Below are positions 1-7,926 of a stretch of DNA of 36,099 bases, in pieces. The notes under the pieces were generated by a model. It made no database searches and was not told the DNA's origin. It saw only the letters and a program-made list of their open reading frames with translations. Source of the DNA: Terriglobia bacterium (GTDB lineage: Bacteria > Acidobacteriota > Terriglobia > Bryobacterales > Bryobacteraceae); contig RGPS01000037.1 of the NCBI GenBank assembly GCA_010084195.1, positions 1-36,099 on the forward strand. Direction: 5' to 3'. The translations under genes and the position numbers were made by a program. How positions within the stretch are numbered: position 1 is the first letter of the stretch; each line of letters starts with the position of its first letter.

Positions 1-282
1 CTGCGCCGAGTCCTGGATGATCTGACGGCTCGCGGCATCCGCGTCATTGTCCTGACCGTGCCTATCCACCCGGCCGCCTGGGACTTCTTTCGCAAACGCG
101 GAGGCTACGACGACAGCTGGCTGCGCGCCGAATTGGCCCCGCGTAATATCCCGATCGTAGGAACCTATTCCCCGCAGGAATCCCACGCGACCGGAGCCGA
201 CTTTCTGGATCCCTTTCACCCCCGCCCGGCTCTGGTGAAGCGTCTGCTCTCCGACGCTGCTGTGATTTCGGCGCTACCATAA
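1..282 (+). CDS. C-terminal part of an SGNH/AlgX-like hydrolase-type protein (5' truncated)
   Basis: The reading frame is open from the first base of the window and ends at TAA 280-282, so this is the last ~93 codons of a gene that begins upstream. The visible part has a predicted beta-strand ending in TVPIHPAAWDFF and a terminal DFLDPFHPRPA segment. A D-x-x-H arrangement near the C-terminus is typical of SGNH/GDSL esterase-like folds, where it carries the catalytic Asp and His; the nucleophile would lie upstream and cannot be checked. An internal GTG at 58 exists but is not needed as a start. The next gene follows after 14 bases in the same direction. The family assignment is tentative. Confidence 0.5.
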   Translation: MRRVLDDLTARGIRVIVLTVPIHPAAWDFFRKRGGYDDSWLRAELAPRNIPIVGTYSPQESHATGADFLDPFHPRPALVKRLLSDAAVISALP

Positions 283-296
283 CGGAAGAGGTCCCC

Positions 297-947
297 ATGC
301 CGGTTGCGTTCGCTCCCGTCGTCGAATTTTCGCTCCCGCCGCAGTCTCCCCTCATCTACCCGCCCCGCAAGCGCTGGACCCGTGCTGAATGCGATAGTCT
401 CGAAGCCACCGGCATCTGGAACCGCGACCGATTCGAACTCATTGAGGGCGAATTAATCACCAAAATGCCAAAGTCTCCTCCGCGCATGGTCGTCTTCATG
501 GCGCTGTTCAAGTGGTTGACTGATAGCTTCGGGATGCAAGTTCTGAATCCGGGGGCACCGATCGAAATGGCTCCGGAAGACAACCTGACCAGCGAACCCG
601 AGCCCGCAAACGCCGTCCTCACCCGGCCAGGCACCGACTACCTGACAACCCCGCCACCTGCCTCGGACGTGCGCCTGCTCCTCGAAGTCTCCGGCGCAAC
701 TCTTGCCTTCGACCTCGGTCCCAAAGCCCGCCTCTACGCCCGTGCGGCCATCCCCGAGTATTGGGTCGCCGACATCAAAGGTCGCCGAATCATCGTGCAC
801 CGCTATCCGCAAGGCGGTGTCTACTCATCAGTAACCGTATACGCGGAAGGCGAAACCGTATCACCTCTGGCCCTGCCCACCGCGTCCCTGCCCGTCGCGA
901 CTGCATTCCCGTTTCCGGCTGACCAGGTCCCGGCGGCCGACCTATAG
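297..947 (+). CDS. Uma2 family (DUF820) PD-(D/E)XK nuclease-fold protein
   Basis: A 216-residue protein of the Uma2/DUF820 family, a restriction-endonuclease-like fold whose cellular role is largely unknown. The family signature is visible: an RFELIEGEL segment near residue 50, LLLEVS near residue 125, then DLGPKARLYARAAIPEYWVAD, which supplies the conserved Glu, Asp and Lys and the PEYWV strand. The ATG at 297 follows GGAAGAGG (284-291) at five bases, a good ribosome binding site. The length is typical of the family. Such genes occur in many copies in acidobacterial and cyanobacterial genomes, often as solitary accessory genes. Nothing in the neighbourhood points to a specific partner. Confidence 0.85.
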   Translation: MPVAFAPVVEFSLPPQSPLIYPPRKRWTRAECDSLEATGIWNRDRFELIEGELITKMPKSPPRMVVFMALFKWLTDSFGMQVLNPGAPIEMAPEDNLTSEPEPANAVLTRPGTDYLTTPPPASDVRLLLEVSGATLAFDLGPKARLYARAAIPEYWVADIKGRRIIVHRYPQGGVYSSVTVYAEGETVSPLALPTASLPVATAFPFPADQVPAADL

Positions 948-973
948 CCTCCCGATCCCGTTATACTCAAGGC

Positions 974-2266
974 TTGCGACGCACACTCCTCGCTATCTTC
1001 ATCGTTCTCCAGCTGGCCACCGCTTTCGGTAGGGCCGCTGTGTCCCCGGAACTCGCCGAACGGCGCGAAAAACTCCGCAAGAACATGCCCGACGGCGTCC
1101 TCGTCCTCTTCGGTGCCAAGGAATCTGAAGATCTCCACGAAGGCTTCTACCAGGAACCAAACTTCTACTACCTCACCGGTTGGGAAGAACCTGGTGCCAT
1201 CCTCGTCCTCACTCCTGAAGTCGATAAAGACGAACCCGCGCTCCCGCAGCGCGCCAAACTCCCCCGCGAGATTCTCTTCCTCCCGCAACGCGTCCCCTCA
1301 AAAGAAAAGTGGACCGGTCGCAAGCTTGGACCCTCCGATCCCGGCGTCGCGCAAACCACTGGCTTCGCCAATGTGATGCCCGCCGAACGCTTCGAAAGTG
1401 AACTCCGCACCATCCTCGAAGCCTATCCCGATATCTACGCCCTCTCATCGGCCAACGCGACCATCAACCGCATCGCCCCCCTCCGCACCATCGTCGACGC
1501 CTTCGAGCCAATTGCGAAACTCCGCATGCGCAAGTCGCCCGCCGAGATCACCGCTATCCAGCGCGCCACCGATGCCTCCGTCGAAGCCCACAAAGCCGCC
1601 TGGCGCGTAATGAGGCCCGGCCTCGTCGAATATGAAGTGGCAGCCGTGATGGTCGGCAGCTACATGATGGATGGCTGCCGCCGCTCCGCCTACGCCCCCA
1701 TCGTCGGCTCAGGGCCCAACTCCACCGTCCTCCACTACTCCCGCAACAACCGCAAAATGGACTCAGGCGAAGTCACCGTCATGGACGTGGCCGCCGAATG
1801 CGGCAACTACGCCTCCGACATCACCCGAACCGTCCCGGTAAATGGCAAATTCACCCCGCGCCAGCGCGAAATCTACGAGATCGTCCTCGGTGCCCAAAAA
1901 GCGGCTATTGCCGCTATCAAGCCCGGTATGACGATGTATAAGACCACGCCCAACAGCATCTATCAGGTTGCCTTCGACTACATCAACACCCACGGCAAAG
2001 ACCTCCACGGGCAGCCCCTCGGCAAGTACTTCAATCACGGCCTCTCCCACCACGTCGGCCTCGACGTCCATGATGCCGACGCCAAAGAACCCCTCGAACC
2101 CGGCATGGTCATCACCGTAGAACCTGGTATCTATATCCCCGAAGAAAACCTCGGCATCCGAATTGAAGACGTCATCCTGGTTACCGAAAAAGGCGCAAAG
2201 AATCTGAGCGAGGCCCTGCCCCGCGACACCTCTGAGCTCGAACGTGCGCTGGCGCGGCAAAAATAA
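974..2266 (+). CDS. secreted Xaa-Pro aminopeptidase / M24B family metallopeptidase
   Basis: A 430-residue aminopeptidase P-type enzyme that would remove N-terminal residues preceding proline. The N-terminus (RRTLLAIFIVLQLATAF) is a clear signal peptide, so the enzyme probably acts outside the cytoplasm. An AMP_N domain follows (NFYYLTGWEEPGAILVL), then the pita-bread M24 domain. The metal ligands are visible: two Asp in VMDVAAECGNYASDITRT, His in LSHHVGLDVHD, Glu in TVEPGIYIPEE and Glu in IRIEDV. The start is TTG 974, preceded only by CAAGG at very short spacing. A TATACT hexamer at 962-967 could be a -10 box, which would make the leader extremely short (inference). The stop overlaps the start of the next gene, suggesting co-transcription. 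Confidence 0.88.
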   Translation: MRRTLLAIFIVLQLATAFGRAAVSPELAERREKLRKNMPDGVLVLFGAKESEDLHEGFYQEPNFYYLTGWEEPGAILVLTPEVDKDEPALPQRAKLPREILFLPQRVPSKEKWTGRKLGPSDPGVAQTTGFANVMPAERFESELRTILEAYPDIYALSSANATINRIAPLRTIVDAFEPIAKLRMRKSPAEITAIQRATDASVEAHKAAWRVMRPGLVEYEVAAVMVGSYMMDGCRRSAYAPIVGSGPNSTVLHYSRNNRKMDSGEVTVMDVAAECGNYASDITRTVPVNGKFTPRQREIYEIVLGAQKAAIAAIKPGMTMYKTTPNSIYQVAFDYINTHGKDLHGQPLGKYFNHGLSHHVGLDVHDADAKEPLEPGMVITVEPGIYIPEENLGIRIEDVILVTEKGAKNLSEALPRDTSELERALARQK

Positions 2267-4109
2267 AGGCATCCCGGCGCTGGTTGCGCTCGCCGCCGGT
2301 TCCGTTGCCCTCGCGCTCGCCCTCTCCTGGACCGGACTCGGTCACCAGTTCGATAACTACGCCTACGATTTCCTGTTTCGGCTCGAACAGCCGGCCCCCT
2401 GGCAGCCAGGCTCCATCATCCTCGCCATCGACGAAGCCACCATGGCGAAATACGGCGGCAACAACGGCATCCGCGGAGCCCTCGCCGCCGGCCTTCGCCA
2501 CATCTCCGTCGCCCGCCCAGCCGCTGTCGCAGTCGATATCATCCTCAACGACGCCACCACCGAAGAGGCCGACGCCCAACTGGAACTGGCCTTCGCCGAA
2601 ACCCGCCGCCTCGTTCTCGCCTCTTATCTCCTTCGCGACGGCACCTGGTCCGACCCCCTCCCGCGCTTCCGCGCCCATGCCACCTCGGTCGGCCATGTCC
2701 ACGCCAACTTCGACAAATTCGATTCCGTCTATCGCGATGCCCCCCTCATGAAGGTCAGCGGCCACACCCGGCGCTGGGCCCTCCCCCTCGAAGCCTTCCG
2801 CGTCTCCCTGAAAGCCGAGATCCTCGAATCGCCCGAGGAACTCATCATCGGAGGCATCCGCGTGCCCTCCTCCCTCCACGACGAATTCACCGATGGCCGT
2901 ACCCTCCGCATTCGCTACCCCCCCGTAGCCATGGACGGGATCCCTCGCATCTCCGTCGCTGAACTGGATAAAGCCGAATTGGACTCGAACCGCGCCCTCG
3001 CCGCTCGTTTTTCGGGCAAAGTCGTCTTCGCCGGCGTTACCGCCCAGGGCATGGGTGATCGCTGGGTCACGCCCTACTCCAACGCCCGCGACATGCCCGG
3101 CATCGAGATGAATGCCAGCGTCTACGAAACCCTCGCCCAGCAGCGCTTCCTGGTGGACGCCTCCTGGGTCACTGTCATTGCCGGTTGCCTCGCACTTTCC
3201 GGTCTGGCTGGCATCATCTTCTACCTCGGTTCCGGCTGGCTCGCGAACCTCGGGGCAGTTGGGGTCGTCCTGATCTCTCAGGTCATCCCGGCCTTTGCGT
3301 TCTCCCAATCGCTCGTCTGGGCCTGGCTTCCCGGCACCCTGTCTGCACTCTTCGGAGTCGCCTCCGCCGCCACCTGGCGCCACTTCGTCGTCCGCCGCGA
3401 TCTCGACCGCGCCGAGCACGAACGCAGCCGCTACCAGAAGGCCATGCAGTTCGTCACCCACGAGATGAAGACGCCCCTCACCGCCATCCAGGGCTCCAGC
3501 GAACTTCTCGGCCGTTATGCGCAAATGCCCGAAGCCAAACGCAAGCAGATGGCCGATCTCATCAACAACGAATCCAAACGCCTCGCCAAAATGATCGAGA
3601 CCTTCCTCTCCGCCGAACGCCTCTCCGCCGGCGAGATGGAGATGAAGCAGGAACGCTTCTCGCTCCCCGACCTCATCGAAGCCTGCACCCTCCGAGCCCG
3701 CGTCTACGCCGAGCGCAAACAGATCATCATCGACGTCGGGGCTATCCCCCCCCGCGACCTCACCGGCGACCGCGAACTCATGGAGTACGCAATCTACAAC
3801 CTGATGACCAATGCCGTCAAATACTCCCCGCCCGCGACAACAGTACGGGTCTTCGGCGAAGATGAAAGAGGTGACCGTGTTCGCTTGTCCATTCAGGACG
3901 AGGGAATCGGCATGGATAAAAAGGAGCTGACTAAAATTTTCGAGAAGTTCTACCGCACCAAACGCGCCGAACAATCCGGCGAACAAGGCACCGGTATCGG
4001 ACTCTCGATTGTAGAGCAGATCGTCACCTCACACGGGGGCGTTATTGAAGTGGAATCCGAGCCCGGCAAAGGCTCGCGCTTCAGCCTGCTCCTGAAACGG
4101 GCCAAATGA
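2244..4109 (+). CDS. CHASE2-domain sensor histidine kinase
   Basis: A 621-residue membrane sensor kinase. An N-terminal transmembrane helix precedes an extracellular CHASE2 sensory domain (about residues 25-290, with IILAIDEATMAKYGG typical of CHASE2). Two to three further membrane helices (about 300-375) lead into the cytoplasmic kinase. The HisKA phospho-acceptor box is FVTHEMKTPLTAIQGSSELL; the ATPase domain shows the N box NLMTNAVKYS, the G1 box DEGIGM and the G2 box GTGIGLSIVEQIV. The GTG start at 2244 lies inside the 3' end of the peptidase gene, and the stop overlaps the response-regulator start as ATGA, so translation is probably coupled. CHASE2 ligands are generally unknown. The cognate regulator is almost certainly the next gene. 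Confidence 0.93.
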   Translation: MRWRGKNKGIPALVALAAGSVALALALSWTGLGHQFDNYAYDFLFRLEQPAPWQPGSIILAIDEATMAKYGGNNGIRGALAAGLRHISVARPAAVAVDIILNDATTEEADAQLELAFAETRRLVLASYLLRDGTWSDPLPRFRAHATSVGHVHANFDKFDSVYRDAPLMKVSGHTRRWALPLEAFRVSLKAEILESPEELIIGGIRVPSSLHDEFTDGRTLRIRYPPVAMDGIPRISVAELDKAELDSNRALAARFSGKVVFAGVTAQGMGDRWVTPYSNARDMPGIEMNASVYETLAQQRFLVDASWVTVIAGCLALSGLAGIIFYLGSGWLANLGAVGVVLISQVIPAFAFSQSLVWAWLPGTLSALFGVASAATWRHFVVRRDLDRAEHERSRYQKAMQFVTHEMKTPLTAIQGSSELLGRYAQMPEAKRKQMADLINNESKRLAKMIETFLSAERLSAGEMEMKQERFSLPDLIEACTLRARVYAERKQIIIDVGAIPPRDLTGDRELMEYAIYNLMTNAVKYSPPATTVRVFGEDERGDRVRLSIQDEGIGMDKKELTKIFEKFYRTKRAEQSGEQGTGIGLSIVEQIVTSHGGVIEVESEPGKGSRFSLLLKRAK

Positions 4110-5437
4110 ACGAACAGGGAACATTTACAGATCCAATCCTCGTGGTGGAAGATGACGCAGGCGTTCGCGCCACCGTCGTCACCTTTCTGGAAATGGAGGG
4201 TTTTGCAGTGGAAGCCGTCACCAACACCCGCGACGCGATGGCCCGCATCGCCGCCCGCCCCTGGCCCCTCGTCATTTCTGATATCTACATCGACGACCGC
4301 ACTGGTCTCGACGTCCTGGTTGCCGCCAAAGATCGCGACCCCAACTGCTGCGTCATCCTCATGACCGCCCGAGGAACCGTCGAAACCGTCATGACGGCCA
4401 CCCGTCACGGAGCTTTTGATTACCTCGCCAAGCCCTTCGAACTCGACACGCTGCTCGAAGCGGTTAAGCGAGCCATCCAGTCCCGCGTCGCCGCTGATGA
4501 CGAGGTGGAAGCTGAAGATCTTCCCGAAAGCGAAATGATCGGCCACTCCAAGGGCATGATCGAGATCTACAAAACGGTCTCCCTCGTCGCACCGACCGAT
4601 GCCAGCGTCCTCATCGAAGGCGAAACCGGAACAGGCAAGGAGCTCATCGCAAGAATGCTCCACCGCTTCAGCAAGCGATCAACCTTCCCCTTCGTGCCGG
4701 TAGACTGCGGAGCCATCCCCGCCCAGCTTCTCGAAAGCGAACTTTTCGGAGCCATGAAAGGTGCCTTCACGGGAGCCGACCGCGACCGCACCGGCGTCCT
4801 CGAATCCGCCAACAAAGGGACGGTGTTCCTCGACGAAATCGGAGAAATCGACCCGGCATTCCAGGTCAAACTCCTGCGCTTCATGCAGGAAAGAGAAGTG
4901 CGCCCCGTAGGTTCCGCCAGAGAGAAAAAGGTGGATGTAAGAGTCGTAGCCGCCACCAACCGAAACCTTCAAAAGATGGTAGAAGAAGGTAAGTTTCGAG
5001 AGGACCTCTGGTTCCGCATGAACGTGGTCCGCATCGAACTCCCCCCGCTGCGGGAACGAAGAGGCGACGTAGTCCACCTCTCGCACTTCTTCAACACGAA
5101 GTACAACGACCGCTACAACCGAAACACAAAGATGACCGAGAGCGGACTAAAAGCGCTATCGGACTTCACCTGGCCCGGCAACGTCCGCCAGCTCCAGCAC
5201 CTGATCGAACGCCTGACCATCCTCGCCCCCAACGAGCGCATTGACGCCGAAGCCGTCCATGACGCGATAGCCGCCATGGAACCCAAGGACGGAGGAGGAG
5301 AAACCTTAGCCGAAACCGAAATGGACCAGATCCGCCGGGTACTAGCCGCAACCGGAGGCAACAAAAGCCGAGCCGCCGCCGTCCTCGGCATCGAACGCAA
5401 AACCCTCTACCGCAAGCTGGAACGCATGAAGCTGTAG
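4106..5437 (+). CDS. sigma-54-dependent response regulator, NtrC family
   Basis: A 443-residue NtrC-type transcriptional activator. It has an N-terminal receiver with an acidic pocket and phosphorylatable Asp (VISDIYIDDRTGLDVL), then a sigma-54 AAA+ domain with Walker A GETGTGKE, the sigma-54 contact loop in GAMKGAFTGAD, Walker B GTVFLDEIGEI and arginine finger region FREDLWFR. A Fis-type helix-turn-helix ends the protein (GGNKSRAAAVLGIERKTLYRKL). All hallmark residues are intact. Its ATG overlaps the kinase TGA, so kinase and regulator form one two-component system. I saw no convincing -24/-12 promoter beside it, so the target genes are unknown. Confidence 0.94.
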   Translation: MNEQGTFTDPILVVEDDAGVRATVVTFLEMEGFAVEAVTNTRDAMARIAARPWPLVISDIYIDDRTGLDVLVAAKDRDPNCCVILMTARGTVETVMTATRHGAFDYLAKPFELDTLLEAVKRAIQSRVAADDEVEAEDLPESEMIGHSKGMIEIYKTVSLVAPTDASVLIEGETGTGKELIARMLHRFSKRSTFPFVPVDCGAIPAQLLESELFGAMKGAFTGADRDRTGVLESANKGTVFLDEIGEIDPAFQVKLLRFMQEREVRPVGSAREKKVDVRVVAATNRNLQKMVEEGKFREDLWFRMNVVRIELPPLRERRGDVVHLSHFFNTKYNDRYNRNTKMTESGLKALSDFTWPGNVRQLQHLIERLTILAPNERIDAEAVHDAIAAMEPKDGGGETLAETEMDQIRRVLAATGGNKSRAAAVLGIERKTLYRKLERMKL

Positions 5438-5495
5438 TCTGTGTGGCACAAAAGGTAAGTTCCACGCCCCCTGGTATGATAAGGACCAGCAAGCC

Positions 5496-6020
5496 GTGAC
5501 GCTCGATCAAAAAATCCAGATTTGGGTTGCTATCGGCACCTGGTTTTCCGGATTCGGAACCATTGCAGCGGTAATCGTTGCCCTCTATCTATGAATGCGC
5601 GCCGGGCCAGGGCAACGTTTCAGCGTGATGGCTGAAAGGGTGTTATCTAACGACCTCAATACAAAAGTTGTTCAGACAGAGGTAGTAAATTGCGGTGATC
5701 GTTCGACAACGATTACCAATATTGCTATGGCGTATTTTGAAACACAGTGGTCATGGGCGAGGCTTCGGAATAGACCAGTCAGGACCTATGTGTTGATCAA
5801 TCCAAATATTCCGGGTTCGAACGTAAGCCAGCCATTGCCTGGCGAGTTGAAACCGGGTGGTGTGTGGCGTGGGTTGACGGGACAAAATGCGCAGCTTGAA
5901 ATGTGGGCGAGGAACGGTGTCTTGTACTTTGATCCGTACCATTCCCACAACGTCAAGCCAGTCAGACAGCGGGTTACGCTTAAAGTGGATGATCGTGCCG
6001 GGCCTCCGGTTCGACTATAA
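5496..6020 (+). pseudogene. single-TM membrane protein gene interrupted by an in-frame TGA
   Basis: GTG 5496, preceded by TAAGGA at suitable spacing, opens a frame encoding MTLDQKIQIWVAIGTW and a hydrophobic helix (GFGTIAAVIVALYL), then stops at TGA 5592-5594. The same frame continues immediately with ATG 5595 for another 141 codons to TAA 6018-6020. The downstream part reads like the soluble domain of the same kind of protein (VVQTEVVNCGDRSTTITNI; a short N-terminal helix followed by a beta-rich domain is a recurrent layout of unnamed bacterial proteins). There is no SD before ATG 5595. The simplest reading is one ~174-residue gene carrying a nonsense mutation. Re-initiation at the TGA-ATG junction, giving two polypeptides, is the alternative. 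Function unknown. Confidence 0.6.
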
Positions 6021-6221
6021 AAAAGTTGCACAAGGGTGAGTTTTGCACCATCCCCACAAGGTCCATAAACATTGAGCCCTGAGTGTTGCAAGTGTAGGGT
6101 GCAAGAGTGACGGGAAAAAAAGGCAGAAGCAGGTCCTGCAACTGGGGCGGCGGTGTTGCGAAACTCAAGTGCAGAATCGTGGCGAGAAATCATTCTCTGT
6201 TCTCCCTCCGCCGAATGCTTT

Positions 6222-6536
6222 CTACGCGGGAATCCGTTTTTCCTCGGCGTCCAGAGCCTCATGAAGCAGCATCTTAATAAACGTCTGGTAAGCCAGTCCC
6301 TTCCTCGCAGACAACAGTCGGGCTCGCTCCAGATCTGCCAGGGGCATCCGGATCGTAATGTTCTTTGAACCCCGAGCCTCCGCCGTCAATCGCTGCGCGC
6401 TCCCCCTCAGGGCCGTCCCGGCGCGCATCGCAGTGATCAGCTCGTCCTCTACCGCGCCCCTGTTCTGAAACCACCAATCTGCTTCTTCTGCTTCGCTGCC
6501 AAACGGAGGAATCTTCAAGTCTTGCTTCTCGCTCAT
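6222..6536 (-). CDS. brnA: BrnA/CopG-type antitoxin (ribbon-helix-helix)
   Basis: A 104-residue antitoxin. The N-terminal KIPPFGSEAEEADWWFQ matches the IPxFxSExEEAxWW signature of the CopG-antitoxin/BrnA group. A ribbon-helix-helix segment NITIRMPLADLERARLLSAR follows, with YQTFIKMLLHEAL as the second helix. In this family the N-terminal part usually binds the BrnT toxin and the RHH dimer represses the operon. The gene lies four bases downstream of the brnT-like gene on the same strand, the usual brnT-brnA order. Nothing in the protein looks damaged. It starts at ATG 6536 with a GGTGAGAAT stretch upstream. Confidence 0.82.
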   Translation of the reverse strand: MSEKQDLKIPPFGSEAEEADWWFQNRGAVEDELITAMRAGTALRGSAQRLTAEARGSKNITIRMPLADLERARLLSARKGLAYQTFIKMLLHEALDAEEKRIPA

Positions 6537-6540
6537 ATTC

Positions 6541-6834
6541 TCACCATCCTCGTTCCGCGAAGTACTCCGCTCCCATCGCCTTACCTGCGTTGAAAGCCGT
6601 GACCACCCGAACCAACTCGCCGCGCATCGTCCAGATGACGATCAGGACCCGCACAGAACTTGTGTGGCCAACCGTTATCCATCGCTCTTCTCTCCGCACA
6701 AGTTCATAGTTCAGGTCCGTGCCGCCATTGGCGAAAACCTGCTCCACTTCCTGCGGTGAGACGTCGTGGCGTCCAATGTGGCCGACATTTGCTTCGTCCC
6801 ACTCGAATTCGAGGTTAAGAGCTATCTTCTCAAT
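6541..6834 (-). CDS. brnT: BrnT-family ribonuclease toxin with no standard start codon
   Basis: The frame encodes a complete BrnT domain, starting LNLEFEWDEANVGHIGRHDV and ending RVVTAFNAGKAMGAEYFAERGW. BrnT is a RelE-fold RNase inhibited by BrnA. Upstream of LNLEFEW the frame stays open to about 7140, but there is no ATG, GTG or TTG near the domain start; the extra upstream codons do not resemble the family. The coordinate given uses ATT 6834-6832 as a provisional start; ATA 6825 is another option. A perfect TATAAT lies on this strand at 6838-6833, so a nearly leaderless transcript is conceivable. Loss of the start codon in a decaying toxin is equally possible. The domain call is firm, the start is not. 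Confidence 0.62.
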   Translation of the reverse strand: MEKIALNLEFEWDEANVGHIGRHDVSPQEVEQVFANGGTDLNYELVRREERWITVGHTSSVRVLIVIWTMRGELVRVVTAFNAGKAMGAEYFAERGW

Positions 6835-7014
6835 TATATGTACAATGCACGTATCTGAGCGCCCCCCGCAAAGCCATCGCTGCCAATGGAATCCTAAGAT
6901 GGCGGCGCAGAAACAGTCCGGTCTTTGTTCAGCGAGCCATTTCGTGCAACACGATAATCTGAAAGGTAAGGAGCGCAGATTGTGGCAAATCTGAACTGGT
7001 AGCAGTGTCCCGCC

Positions 7015-7254
7015 GTGGAAAGTGTTCCCGGCAAGGTCAGCGGGGCATGGGTTTTCAAGGACACGCGCATGCCGGTTTCCATCGTCTTCGAAAGCCTCGA
7101 AGCGGGGGCGACTATCGACGAAATAATGGAATGGTTCCATCTGGGGCGGGATCAGATCATAGCGGTGCTGGAGTTCGCGGCCCGAAGTCTGGATCCTTTT
7201 CCACCCCCGCAGCCCGGCCCGAACGGAACAGCCTCAAATGCTTATCCTGTTTGA
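7015..7254 (+). CDS. DUF433 family antitoxin-like protein
   Basis: A 79-residue DUF433 protein. This short winged-helix family is regularly found as the antitoxin partner of DUF5615 PIN-like proteins. The signature GAWVFKDTRMPVSIVFESLE, followed by GATIDEIMEWFHLGRDQIIAVLEFAARSL, is complete. The start is taken as GTG 7015 because it gives the full N-terminal strand; no strong SD is visible. The stop overlaps the start of the downstream toxin-like frame by 17 bases, the usual arrangement. The downstream partner is broken (7238-7383), so this antitoxin is probably an orphan. Confidence 0.8.
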   Translation: MESVPGKVSGAWVFKDTRMPVSIVFESLEAGATIDEIMEWFHLGRDQIIAVLEFAARSLDPFPPPQPGPNGTASNAYPV

Positions 7255-7383
7255 CCACAGCACCCCTGCCGCTCTTGCGCTATGCCCTGAAGGGGCATGT
7301 CGTAGTGGAAGCTGTTGAGCGTGGCTGGGACCGTCTGGTCAATGGCGACTTGCTGAACGAAGCCGAGAACGCCGGGTTTGACC
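7238..7383 (+). pseudogene. remnant of a DUF5615 (PIN-like, Mut7-C) toxin gene
   Basis: ATG 7238 starts MLILFDHSTPA, the characteristic beginning of DUF5615 PIN-like proteins, then runs into a short wrong-frame tail. In the +1 frame from about 7266 the expected continuation appears (LRYALKGHVVVEAVERGW, then NGDLLNEAENAGFD). A frameshift therefore lies around 7263-7275. After GFD (7383) the similarity ends; the expected LLTTDKN catalytic segment and the last ~60 residues are absent. The gene is both frameshifted and 3'-truncated and cannot make an active toxin. It overlaps the end of the DUF433 gene, as intact pairs do. Confidence 0.72.
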
Positions 7384-7504
7384 GCAGCCTCACCCTCCTC
7401 CTCGTTCTTCTGTTCCAGACCTCCTCGCCCAAACCCTCACCACCGGCACCGCTCTCACGCCGGTGTAAGTCAGCCATTGTTGTCATGCCGTCTTTGTGAC
7501 GGGC

Positions 7505-7926
7505 TTACGGAGTGTCCCACGGATTAACGACCACGGCGCCCAGACCGACGAAGTCTTTCACGTTCCGGGTCACGATGGCGAGCTTGTGGTGAAGGGCGGT
7601 AGCCACGATCAGACCGTCAGCAACCTTGACCTGTTTCCCTATCAACCGGCATTCGCCGGAGAGAACGCCCCATCGCTCCGCAATCGGAGCCGTCACCGGC
7701 AGAATGCGGTCTGCAAACCACGGCCGAAGTATTTCATCGAGCCACTCCTGTAAACCGTCCCAGCGCCTGCTCACCGGCAGTACTGTGATGCCATTGAGGA
7801 TTTCACCCAGCGAGATCACGCTGAAATAGAGCTCCTTCGCCTGATCCAGCCAACGCTCAACCTGCGTGCGGATTTTTGACGGGTGAGTTCTGAAGGGATG
7901 TTGGTATCCAGCAGGAAACCACTCAT
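7505..7926 (-). pseudogene. frameshifted VapC-type PIN-domain toxin
   Basis: ATG 7926-7924 begins MSGFLLDTNIPSELTR, with the first catalytic Asp in LLDTN. The rest of the PIN domain (WLDQAKELYFSVISLGEI, DGLIVATALHHKLAIVTRNVKDF, VVVNPW) is in a different frame and runs to TAA 7507-7505. The switch occurs near the A5 run on this strand (7877-7873); one missing base would explain it. All PIN acidic residues are present once the two frames are joined, so the lesion is recent or is a sequencing or assembly error in the homopolymer. The ATG overlaps the antitoxin TGA as ATGA. A GTG at 7819 could give a fragment lacking the first catalytic Asp, which should be inactive. Confidence 0.75.

Noticed and set aside
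2181-3986. A 601-codon minus-strand frame opposite the CHASE2 kinase.
   Set aside because: Shadow of a firmly assigned kinase; Gly/Asp/Glu-rich low-complexity translation without motifs.
5438-5462. A TGGCAC sequence after the sigma-54 regulator, possible -24/-12 promoter.
   Set aside because: No TTGC/GC element at the required spacing follows.
6835-7140. N-terminal extension of the BrnT frame to 7140.
   Set aside because: The extra ~100 residues have no family similarity, and the region overlaps the start of the DUF433 gene on the other strand.
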